Source: Paramacrobiotus metropolitanus (lineage: Eukaryota; Tardigrada; Eutardigrada; Parachela; Macrobiotidae). Taken from it: DNA of 64,000 nucleotides. This document shows, piece by piece, positions 46,319-55,516 of the stretch. A model generated the notes under the pieces. It did no database searches. It saw nothing but the letters and a program-made list of their open reading frames with translations, and had not been told where the DNA came from. The DNA is taken from assembly GCF_019649055.1 (NCBI RefSeq), contig NW_026570260.1, positions 744,001-808,000 of the forward strand, written 5' to 3'. Within the stretch, counting starts at the first letter, position 1. The number at the start of each line of letters is the position of its first letter. A program made the position numbers and the translations under genes.

Positions 46319-47386
46319 TTATGTGCCGGCATGCTTAGGTTTGTAGGTTACTGAGCCCGGCGCCGCCGGTTGGGGTTCCGACGGGCGGAGGAGGAAGTAC
46401 GCAACTAGTGCAATAATGGCCAGGACGATAAAAACGACAAGAGCAATGCAGAGGGCGAATTTTTTACTCTTCCACCACATAGTTTTTTTGAGTTGCTGGG
46501 CGGTGTGAGCGAACTGCTGGCTGCTCAGTTCTAGATGCTCGGCGCGGGCGTCCAGATCGGTCAGCTTGTCCCCGCGTTCCAGTACCCGGTCTAGGTTGTC
46601 TCGCATGACGCCCTTGACGTCGTCTACTTGTTGCTGGGTCTTCTCCAGTTTGGAATACTGTTTTTCGGTGTTCAGCGGCGACAGTGGAATCTGCGCAATA
46701 ATGAAATTTTCCAATCAAATCAAAAGTTACTGTGCAGACAGTGCAGTTACTGTACACTCGAAAAAAATTAATGTATCCGCGCGAGTTCAAGTTCAAGGGA
46801 CAGAGAATTCCTCTAGACCACCCATAATACCCTAGGCGTCGGCCACTTTGGCACCAAAGAAGCCGATGCCTAGTGCGGGCGGTTTAGGTGAATTTTCTGT
46901 CCCTTAAATTCGCTCGGATACGGTAAAAAAATGTCGTGTTGTAACGTTTGGAGGAACAGCTTTATAACCCAAAAGAAGTTGTTGATTCAGCATAACAAAA
47001 TGGCAGTAATAAACCTGTTTTCCGCGAACCTGGTTTGAATTTCTCATAGGAGACACTCGAAACGGCCCCCCAGTAACGGCGGCCGACTGTGAGGGGGAGG
47101 CGGGCGCCGAACGGAAGGGTCCGACGCTAGGCGGCGGTGTAGCGGGGCTGCTACCCCGGCTGCTGTGCTTGGTGTCTACTTTGGATTTGGTGGGAGTGGC
47201 CGCGGATGATGGCTCCGGCGGCGGCAGTCTCACGGTCTGCATAGAGGTCTTCGGGTTGGTCTTGTCCTTGTCCTTCTTCCCAGGGGACGGACTGGGGCTC
47301 CCCGCCTGATAGTTCTCGTTCTCCAGTGACATCTCGCGCCGCTTACCAGCCCCGACATTTTCTTTCTTCGATGGCCAGTTGGACAT
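46319..47386 (-). CDS. VAMP: Synaptobrevin/VAMP family R-SNARE with long N-terminal extension
   Basis: Two minus-strand exons, 47386-47030 and 46690-46319, join in phase 0 to 242 aa. Exon 2 holds a complete R-SNARE motif (KLEKTQQQVDDVKGVMRDNL, DRVLERGDKLTDLDARAEHL) with the ionic-layer Arg in place. A Trp-Trp pair and a membrane anchor follow (FALCIALVVFIVLAIIALVAYFLL), then a ~22-residue luminal tail. R-SNAREs sit on vesicles and pair with Q-SNAREs to drive fusion. Exon 1 encodes a 119-residue Ser/Pro/Lys-rich, probably disordered region. This is far longer than the ~30 residues of neuronal VAMPs and unlike a longin domain. If exon 1 belongs to another gene, the true first exon is elsewhere. 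The intron carries a MITE. Confidence 0.88.
46795..46905. mobile_element. MITE-like inverted-repeat element in the VAMP intron
   Basis: About 111 bp. The left arm starts aagggacagagaattc and contains ctaggcgtcggc; the right arm contains gccgatgcctag and ends gaattttctgtccctt, its inverted partner with a few mismatches over ~45 bp. Only ~25 bp separate the arms, so the transcript could fold into one long hairpin. No coding sequence. Confidence 0.8.
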
Positions 47387-47875
47387 GAACGGCTCAGCCT
47401 AGTCTATGGAAAGGCCACCAAACATAATAACAAACTACGTTAATTTTTATTCTATAACGTCTTCGGAACCCAGTTTCCTTGAGGAAAGGTTTGAAGACGA
47501 TTTAAACCGTTGCATTATTTAGCAGCAAATATAGAGGTCTGGAAAGAAGGACGAAAGGAGTTGTTCCACATAAGACTTCCAGTTTGAAGAAGCAAATGTA
47601 CCTTGTTGGCTCAAATCTCGTTCCAGTGATATTTTTCCTTTTAATTAACAGTGCAAAATCAGCATATGCCCGCACGCTCACGTGGTGCAGAGCGCGTTTG
47701 TGACGGTAAGCATTCTGCTGCCCGTCATCGGCATGAAAGTACCACCAATCGGGAAAATATTTCCGCAAATCACATATTCTACCCAACGGAATCATCCTGG
47801 CACTGATTGTAATAGGCACACTTTGCCTCCCTCTCGTATATTGCACCAATAAAACCGGTTTCCAGGATACGAAAC

Positions 47876-49528
47876 TTATTGTCCCGTCTTTCCTTCGCTG
47901 CTCTTTCGCTGGATGACCGATTTGCGGGGTGGCTCCAGATGCATTCCAGAACTTTTCCTTTTCTCCGCGATAAGCTGGTTTTCGGCGTTCCCGGAAGCCT
48001 CACCTGAAGGAGCCGTTACCACTACACTCGGGTTTGTTGACTTCCGGGTCGCCGGCGCCACCGAGAGAGACGAGGCGCCCAGGTCCGCCGTGGGCTTACC
48101 GGCGCCGTCGAACTCATGGCTGCTGGCGTCGGTGGCCGACGGTTCGCCGCCGGGCACCGCCGGATGCTCGTCGATGCTGACGCTGCTGTCAGTCTCATCA
48201 AAAAAGGAGCGTTTCTCCTTTTTCAGCTGGAATGCCTGTCGGTCGACGAGATCGAGGGATTTGCGAAGTTCCTGCTTAAGGACGCTGTTCTCGTTTTTTA
48301 AGCGCTCGTTCTCGGCACTGTTGGACTGCATAATGGATAAGGATTTACTGATGGATTTCACTCGGTTTTCCACGGTTGCTTTTTCCGCTTCCGTGGATTT
48401 GATCGCACTTTCTTGCGCTTTGATCGACGCTGCACTACTAAATCGGCGGTCTTTCTTTAGCTCGACGAGTTCCTCTTTTTGAGATTTTAGCGCATCGTTG
48501 AGCTCGTCAATTTTTTTCAGCGATTCGCGACGTTCCTGCTGTAGCGTTTCAATAACTTTCTCCTTATCGCTGTCGCTCGGTTTCATCTCGGGTTGGGTGG
48601 CATTGGCTATACTTTGACTCTTTTTGTCACCGTTCAAATTTAGTGACTTTTTTGTAGGGATATCAGTCTGATTAGGATCGTTAGGAGCATTTTCTATTTG
48701 ATCCAACCCCTTAACGGATTTTCTAACTGTTACTTTGTTAACTTCGCCGTTTGGAAGCATATCGTTTGCGATATTGTCGCCATTTTTTTCGCCATCTTCA
48801 TTATTATCGTTGTCGTTTACTGGTTCTTCGACTTTCGTATCGTCACTGATCTTCACCGATTTCTTCGCCGTCACGGACTTTCGTGGACCATCTTCGTTCA
48901 CCGATTTCCGCGGCGTCTCCGCGGGGAGCGTCTCCACAAAAGTCTCATGGCAAAGGTCACAACCTTGTTGCCGTTGCAGCGCGGTGTACTTCGACAGCAA
49001 ATTGCGGTAGTTGTCTTCCAGCGCCCGGTACGCCCCCATCAACCACTGCTCATGATCAGCACGAAGTCCTTGCCGGCTACTCTGCAGCTGCACGACCACT
49101 CCCATCTCTTTGCGGACAATGTTGTGCAGTGCCTGCCAGCGCGTTAATTCGGCGCTCAGCTGCTGATTTGAGCGTTCCAACTGTTCGATCTGTCGGCGAT
49201 GCGGCGCCATCTGTGATCGCGCCGGATCGACGCACTCGCTGCACTTGAGCACCTGCACCTCCTTCTTTAGGAATTCCACCTGCGAGGTCAGGAGGTGCAG
49301 CTCTGAATCGTGACGCTGCTGGAGACTGGTGCGGGTGTCCTGGAGGGACTTCAATTGGTTGGTGGCCTGCTGCAGTTGTAGGAAGAGGTTGTGGCATTTG
49401 TCCTGGTAGCACCGTTCCACGGTCAGCTGTTCTTGTAGTTTGCGGTCTAGCAGGGATTTTAGTTGGCGCATTGTTGAGGTAATTTCCTGGAAAGCGCTCG
49501 CGTCGATATAGATGCTCATTATTCGCAC
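47876..49528 (-). CDS. Large coiled-coil protein with RKSV-type repeats, unrecognised
   Basis: A single uninterrupted frame of 550 aa (547 aa if started at the internal Met, MSIYIDASAF). Residues ~10-195 are a coiled coil (LQQATNQLKSLQDTRTSLQQ, QIEQLERSNQQLSAELTRWQ). Residues ~205-330 are acidic and disordered and contain at least six short RKSV/KKSV/KKSL motifs (PRKSVNEDG, RKSVTAKKSV, TVRKSVKG). Residues ~330-450 are a second coiled coil. The tail is disordered with more RKS motifs (PPRKSVIQRKSS). Basic residues before Ser make these plausible sites for a basophilic kinase, which is inference. No family is recognised. The gene shares a ~215-bp gap with the divergent gene at 49745. Confidence 0.8.
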   Translation of the reverse strand: MRIMSIYIDASAFQEITSTMRQLKSLLDRKLQEQLTVERCYQDKCHNLFLQLQQATNQLKSLQDTRTSLQQRHDSELHLLTSQVEFLKKEVQVLKCSECVDPARSQMAPHRRQIEQLERSNQQLSAELTRWQALHNIVRKEMGVVVQLQSSRQGLRADHEQWLMGAYRALEDNYRNLLSKYTALQRQQGCDLCHETFVETLPAETPRKSVNEDGPRKSVTAKKSVKISDDTKVEEPVNDNDNNEDGEKNGDNIANDMLPNGEVNKVTVRKSVKGLDQIENAPNDPNQTDIPTKKSLNLNGDKKSQSIANATQPEMKPSDSDKEKVIETLQQERRESLKKIDELNDALKSQKEELVELKKDRRFSSAASIKAQESAIKSTEAEKATVENRVKSISKSLSIMQSNSAENERLKNENSVLKQELRKSLDLVDRQAFQLKKEKRSFFDETDSSVSIDEHPAVPGGEPSATDASSHEFDGAGKPTADLGASSLSVAPATRKSTNPSVVVTAPSGEASGNAENQLIAEKRKSSGMHLEPPRKSVIQRKSSEGKTGQ

Positions 49529-49744
49529 TCAGATGACGAACTTTTGGTTGGTCAGTTTAATTTTTTTTTGTTGGTTACTTTACAGTATTTAGATCTCGTT
49601 AGACTGCTTTCTGGTTTCGAATTCTGGATTCAGAGTATTTAGGGACCCAAAATTTAAGGCAACGCAGTACACGAAGTACTGTAGCATATGTAATAAGCGT
49701 AAAGCTGAAATTTGAGGGATAAATTACTTATCCTAATTTAAGCA

Positions 49745-51679
49745 ATGTTAGCGTATCGAGGTCTTTCCCGTGGTGACCTTTCTTTTCCCTTCCCCGACAA
49801 ACGATTCTTGGGGATTCGCACTAATTTCGTCAGTCAGTCCGCGCGCTCGTCCTCCTTCAATTACCGGACACAGGATTGGCTGCGGTTAAAAGCGGAATGC
49901 GTACCCGACAGCGGCGCCGTGACTTATAAGCTTGTTAAGCCAAACATAAAACCCTTTCCCTTACTGATCACAGTCGATAAGAAACAGCGGAAAAAGCACA
50001 GTGAGACCTTTCGCAAAGTTGCGTACTTTCCGACACCGCTGACTCCGGAGCAATTGTTAGCCGAAGAAGCTAAGCGGCTGAAACGTACCGTCTCACAGTT
50101 GGAAAATGATGAACCCAGATCATTCAGACCGCGCCGCGCGGCGACAACCTTGGCGCGATTGTCGATTGAGTGGGAGGAGAGTTCCGCTCGGGTGGCGCAA
50201 TGGCGGCGGAAGTTCCAGAATTTTGGGGAATTACCACGGGAAAAGGCTGATTATGCTATCGAAGAGTCCTTGGAAGTGGAGATTTCAGAGCAAAAGGACT
50301 TCGTGGCAGCGGTGGATCAGAAGGGTCTCTTCAATGAAAGTGCTTCCTCATCAGTCGATGACACCAACAAGAGCTCACAGATGTTTATGGGAGACAGTGA
50401 CCCCACAAGGGAAGCGATTCCGGTTGTTGTAGGAATGATGAAGCCACAGCAGGTAAGATATTAAAAAACCTAGAACGGCCAAGACGTACTTAGGCGCTCT
50501 TCTTTGACGTGCTCATGCATGATCGATCTGTTAACATGTAGCCACGCCGGGACTGCCTTTTTTGTTGTTTTGCTGGCTTCGTACCGGGGAAAATAGCAAG
50601 AATCTAAAATAGGCAAGCACTTCTTGTAGAGAAAATTCCGGAAACTGCGTCGCGCCACACGTAACCTCATTGCCTGGATCGAGTCTCTGCGGCCACAGAA
50701 AAAGCTCAACTTCCACCTTATCACCTTGAAAGATGGGACCAGACAGAACGTGAACATGCGGCCGTATTTGCCCTTCCCAGAGGAGTTCCAACCCGTCCCA
50801 GTGATTAAGGAGGACGAAATCGTGGACCTGGTTCAGAATGCCTACGGCACCCGTCCCGCACTGGCTCTGAAAGTCGATATCCACGATATGGATAAACTCC
50901 CCGAAGAACTGGAGAAGTTTGACAACTACTACTACCTCCGCGAGCGGCTTTTCGCTAGACTGCGCGAACGAGAGAAATCCCTGACAGCCGCTAAGGCCCG
51001 CAAACTGCATATCGACGTGGGCAATAAGTACAGTTTCGGGTTCCGTCCAGCAATCCGGTACCACAGCAACACTTTGGGGAATGTTTTCGACGCCACCACC
51101 CGGCGACGGTGTCGCTACGGTGTCTGGTATCTGGACCGGGCGCTGTGGCGGAAAATGGAGGTGACGGAAGAGATGAAGCGACCGGGCGCGAGTGAGTCGG
51201 ACGAGGCCTTCGAGCGAGTCACCGGACAGAAACCGTTGCAGCGCATGGAAACTCCCATCCTGGATCCCGCGTCTCCGGAACTGCGTGATCTTTGTGATTT
51301 GTACACCTCCAAGGAGTTCTACAAGCGGTTAGTGGCGCGGGAACGCGCGGTGCCGACATGGCTGGAGCAGTGCCGAGAGATGATTGAGCAAGATGAACGC
51401 GAAAAGCGGATGAGCCGGACGGCGCCGCACGGAAGCGAAGTGTGGCGGAAGCGGCGGATTAGTCGGATGCATAGTGTTCTGCATCTGCGGTTGAAGAGCA
51501 CACCGCATCCACATTTTCCGCGGCGCCAGAGACAATCCAAAGCCAATCATGTAAGTGTGGCGAAACGAATGCAGTCGGATGCAAAAAAGACCCTGATAAA
51601 AGAAACAGCAGCAATGGACAGTGCACCGCGAATCGATACATGGTGCTACGATACATTGTATAAACTGGAGAGTACTTAG
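49745..51679 (+). CDS. Basic 585-aa protein, unrecognised
   Basis: Exons 49745-50452 and 50630-51679 join in phase 0 to 585 aa. The protein is rich in Arg and Lys, with no signal peptide or membrane segment. Recurring features are short Arg clusters (RPRRAATTLARLS, RRRCRYGVWYLDRALWRK) and a conserved-looking core from LRPQKKLNFHLITLKDG through DIHDMDKLPEELEKFDNYYY to KYSFGFRPAIRYHSNTLGNV. It ends EREKR...HLRLKSTPHPHFPRRQRQSK. I know no family with this set. The divergent start beside the coiled-coil gene, and neighbours such as EFHC1 and KLHL10, make a cytoskeletal or ciliary role possible, but this is only context. Confidence 0.75.
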
Positions 51680-51771
51680 CAAAGTACTGTGAGGATTGAG
51701 GACCATCTTGTTTTATTAATACTTGCACAGATAAAATATCATTGTTTAAAAATTGCTGAAGACCATCACAG

Positions 51772-53229
51772 CTAATGACCGTCTTGGTGACCTTCATGCG
51801 GACCATGCAACTGTGCCCGTAACCGCGCCAGGATCTGCTCGTCTTGCGGATGCTCGGCACCGCCCCCACCATTGCTGGCACCGGCCGCTTCCCCTTGTAA
51901 TACCTCGGCAAATTTGCTGACACGGTGCGCCAGTTTCTGCAGGGTCCGCAGTTTTAGATGATCAGCGGAATCCAGTAGCTTCTCCACTGCGTCATGGGCG
52001 TGAACATCGCCATGCAGATCGGCAGGTGATGGTTTGGTAGCGGTCTGCTCTTCTTCGTGGTGAATCAGACGGGAATCTTTCTGGGTGAGATGGACCTTAT
52101 TGCACCACAGACGGTAGGCATAACGCCAACAGAAGTTGACGTACTTGATCTTTACCTCCGTTGGACTGAGGCCTAAAAGGCTACGGGTTATGCAAGCGTT
52201 CATTTGTGGGTGAGTTTTGAAGAAAGCCGCAGAAGGTCACCGTAATTTTTGGTCCGCCAAATGTTGTACGCTTCGTGCGGGATGCTGTTAGCTTCCGGGG
52301 AACCCTCTAGAAACGCCAGCTCATCAAAACCCAAAATGGGTTTAAAAATCATAGTATGGAAATCAGCTTGTTGTGCAGTACAGAGAGTTTCTGTAGTCGA
52401 AAAGCTCACCTGGTGGAGCGTTGCCGTATTCCATCTGCATGTGGTAAGCAAGTAGAACTGAGCAGACGTGACGGTTGTGCCTAACGGACGACATATACTC
52501 GTTCCATTTCTCGTACGTCTGAATAAACACCAATTGTTGATAAACGGTTTTCTGCTTTAAAATATTGTAGAAAATAGCGAAGGAAAATAATTGGAACTGA
52601 GAACTGGCGAGCTTGAGCCCACCTCTGAGATTGGCAGACTTGACGACAGCTGCTACTCAAACAGTAGATATCCCTGAGCTAACTGCAGTTTGTCAAAAAA
52701 TGACAAAGCATTTTGAAATCTGCACGATTTAAGAATCAAGATTCCAGAACATTCTTGGAAAAGCTTTTGATCCAAGTAATACTTTAAAAATACCTTAGTG
52801 AATATATGATTAAACGAAAAAACCAAAAAACGAAAACCATTTTCAGGAAATTGCCAAGAGCCTTCTTCGAGGTGGACACAACACAGCTGCTGTATTGCAC
52901 TGCACACGTTACTGCCCCTATTTTATTATTACCTGCTGGCGCGGTAACAGCTTCGTCCTGACAATTTCCGCCGCGTAGCACAGCGACATCAGATGTATAA
53001 AATAGGCGGAATGAAAGGCGAAGGGCGTGTGCAGGATATCCAGATTGACTGCCATGATGGCCGCCGTTCCAAAGAGCAGAGGGAGGAGCGCCGCGACCGC
53101 CACCTGACGGTGATAGACCAACATGTCGTTGTTGGACATGGCCAAAAAGCGCATCGTTGTCATCCCGTCCTGCATACTGTCCAGCACCCCGGACGGGGTC
53201 ACGTGCAGGGCATGGTGGCTGGCCTTCAT
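51772..53229 (-). CDS. Predicted multi-pass membrane protein, unrecognised
   Basis: Three minus-strand exons, 53229-52933, 52457-52241 and 52172-51772, close in phase 0 then 1 to 304 aa. Residues ~45-65 (AALLPLLFGTAAIMAVNL) and ~70-95 (AFHSAYFIHLMSLCYAAEIV) are membrane helices. A soluble part (GFDELAFLEGSPEANSIPHE, AYNIWRTKNYG) and a His/Gln/Gly-rich C-terminus (EHPQDEQILARLRAQLHGPH) follow. The third exon begins after cttttag so that Gly-Leu-Ser-Pro-Thr continues the frame. Exon 2 start is less sure: in a second frame the same bases read LLAYHMQMEYGNAPP, which looks equally protein-like, so another splice form may exist. No family recognised. Confidence 0.6.
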
Positions 53230-53447
53230 CGGGGAGCGAGGGAGAAGAAAGGGGCGGGGCTAAGTCGGTGGTAGGACAATAAGAGGAGATATCACACAAG
53301 TAATAATACGCACCCATGCGGTGGACTTGGCGTTGGACCGAAAACCTCAAACTCTCCCACTGCTGTCAGCCTGTTACCTAGACGATATTCTAAAACATCC
53401 AGGCTAAAACTTGGAAGCAAATTCTACTTCGTCGAAGACGTATCATC

Positions 53448-55259
53448 ATGGGTCTGCCTGCGGTAAGTTGCGGAAATCGATACTTCACGGCTGAAATAAT
53501 AATTATTATCGTTTTTGCTTAGGACTAGATCGGTTTTCTTTGCGTTTTCAGTTTGTGTAGAAAGTTTTATGTTTGGGTCGGTTACGTCTTGTATATATGG
53601 CGTTGCGGCTCTGTGCGTCTTGCTGACGTCGTCGCATTAGTGTATCGATTCCTCTTAGGATGCATTTGACAGATACCGCAAACAAGTGCCGCTAAAGTAC
53701 CTCCGACATTTTGGTCTGCCCATCGTTTTCGTGGTCGGTGCGTGCGCCGTCTATACTGCGAAACAGGTGCAAAAGGTGACCAATGAATGGTTCGTTGTAG
53801 GAAAACAAGGCTCGGGTAAAGCCACAGTGTGCCACCGTTTGGCCGCGCAACACGGCATCAGTTATGTCACCATTGGGCAGCTGCTGCGCGATGAAGCCAG
53901 CACCAATACGGTACGGGGACGGGCCCTGGCGCAGTATGTGTATGCCGTCCCGTCGAAGCCGGTGCCAAAAGTATGTGCATTATGATTAGTCTTGCTGTTT
54001 AACCGCGCTCAAGCAGTCTCGATAATGAGCAGGCGTTAATGCTGGAACTCCTAAAAGAAACCATTAGTAAACTGCTGTACGTGCATCGCCCCATTGTCAT
54101 TTCCGGGTTCCCGCGGAACTACGACCAAGCCATGGAACTGGAGAATTTGGTACGTACAGAGTAGACTGTATATGATTTACTAGGTAATATTAGCTCCGTT
54201 TCATACCCTGTATTCCGTCCCATTCGGAGCGATTCTGTTCAAACCGACCTACTATTACTCACGCACAATGCTGAGCTTGTTTGCGCATTGTGCCATAACA
54301 TGGAACGAAATAACCAACAGTTCACCTTTTAGAGACTGTGTAAGGTGTAACCAACCAAAATTCCGGCCTATCGAGAGATCCAGCGGGCATTTTGGTCGTT
54401 AAAGCGACCGGAGCGAGCATTTTGTCGTCCGGAGACATACGCATACTGGGCTGATTTTGTACTTCAACCAGTGTATCCGGCTGTACGGCGTACTCTGAGT
54501 ACTCTAAGTACTCTAAGTGTCCGGCGGGAAATTATTATTTAAATACGATCACCGCATCGTAAACGCAAAACAACAGGGTGGGCAAAATTTACGGCGGCCT
54601 TTTTTGACCTTTGGACGGTGTGATCGGTTTAACGGCCAAAATGTCCACCTGACTTCTTGGTCGGTTACAACTGTGCATTCAAAACATTTCAAAAAAATGC
54701 GTTATGTACTAAAAAGCGATGACGTAATAGTTGGCGTAACAGGGACTTCCCATGAAGCATGTGATTTATTTAAAAGTCACCAACGAAACGGCCAAATCTC
54801 GCATTCAGCGCAAAAACCAGTACTGCGAAATCTGTCCGATATCACCGGAGGAAATCGATAGAAGGTTAACCGCGTTTGACCAGCAGACCATGTCTGTGAT
54901 ACAGCTTCTCGATAAGGAGAAACGAATTTTCGAGGTATGAACGATAAGCACATAACCAGCATGGTGTGACTTGTGTGGTTTAGATCGATGCCAACGGCGA
55001 CGCCGAGGAGATGTTTGTTAAAGTCAATGCCCTTTACGAGACCTGGTTGCGCTTGTCCAACCAAGGGGCAGAGTTTCAGGCCGATCCGACGGCATTGGCC
55101 GGACAACAGTCACTGGCCACCACGCATACCGCCCACACCCTACCACCCGCTGTGCGGCTGACGGCCAAACCCGCTAGAACGGTTGAGCTGAAACCTACTA
55201 CTCCGGTGGTTAAAGAACGGCGTTATGGGTTAAGTCAAACTAAAGTGGCATTCCGATAG
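53448..55259 (+). CDS. Membrane-anchored adenylate-kinase-like protein
   Basis: Exons 53448-53462, 53659-53970, 54030-54149, 54743-54934 and 54984-55259 join in phase 0 to 304 aa. Residues ~6-45 hold a short basic stretch and one membrane helix (GLPIVFVVGACAVYTAKQV). Next comes an adenylate-kinase fold: P-loop GKQGSGKAT (normally GGPGSGKGT), SYVTIGQLLRDEAS, ISGFPRN (normally D-G-x-P-R), a LID region and a final helix (MFVKVNALYETWLR). The C-terminal ~70 residues are Pro/Thr-rich. Family enzymes swap phosphate between ATP and AMP. Here the LID lacks the conserved GRxDDN residues and has a Cys pair instead, so catalysis is doubtful. The 592-nt third intron holds no visible gene. Confidence 0.8.
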
Positions 55260-55516
55260 TTTGATGGATTATCGGAGTGGTTTTTATTTCACTATGCCTA
55301 TACTGCTAAGTCGTAATGTTGAAATATTTATTGGCTTTCTGCTATCCCGCCCAAAACACAGATTATATGCTCAACAAAATACATGTAAATCGCGCCTTTA
55401 CTGTTAGATTCGGAATTCGGTTTGAGATTATGTAAAAGTAACCGGCGTATCTGATAAGTCATACATTAAACTTGGAAAATAGTGCAGCACACTGGAAAAC
55501 TTGAAGAAGGTCTAAT
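55260..55516. other. Short convergent gap
   Basis: Separates the 3' ends of the adenylate-kinase-like gene and KLHL10. No gene seen. Confidence 0.3.

Noticed and set aside
47913-48482. Long plus-strand open frame (189 codons)
   Set aside because: It is antisense to the 550-aa coiled-coil protein, which has better composition, coiled coils and motifs.
52200-52203. ATGA overlap of two minus-strand open frames, suggesting a dicistronic transcript
   Set aside because: A gtgacc donor at 52240 and a cttttag acceptor at 52173 join the two frames in phase 1 and skip the overlap, so a single spliced gene is the simpler reading.
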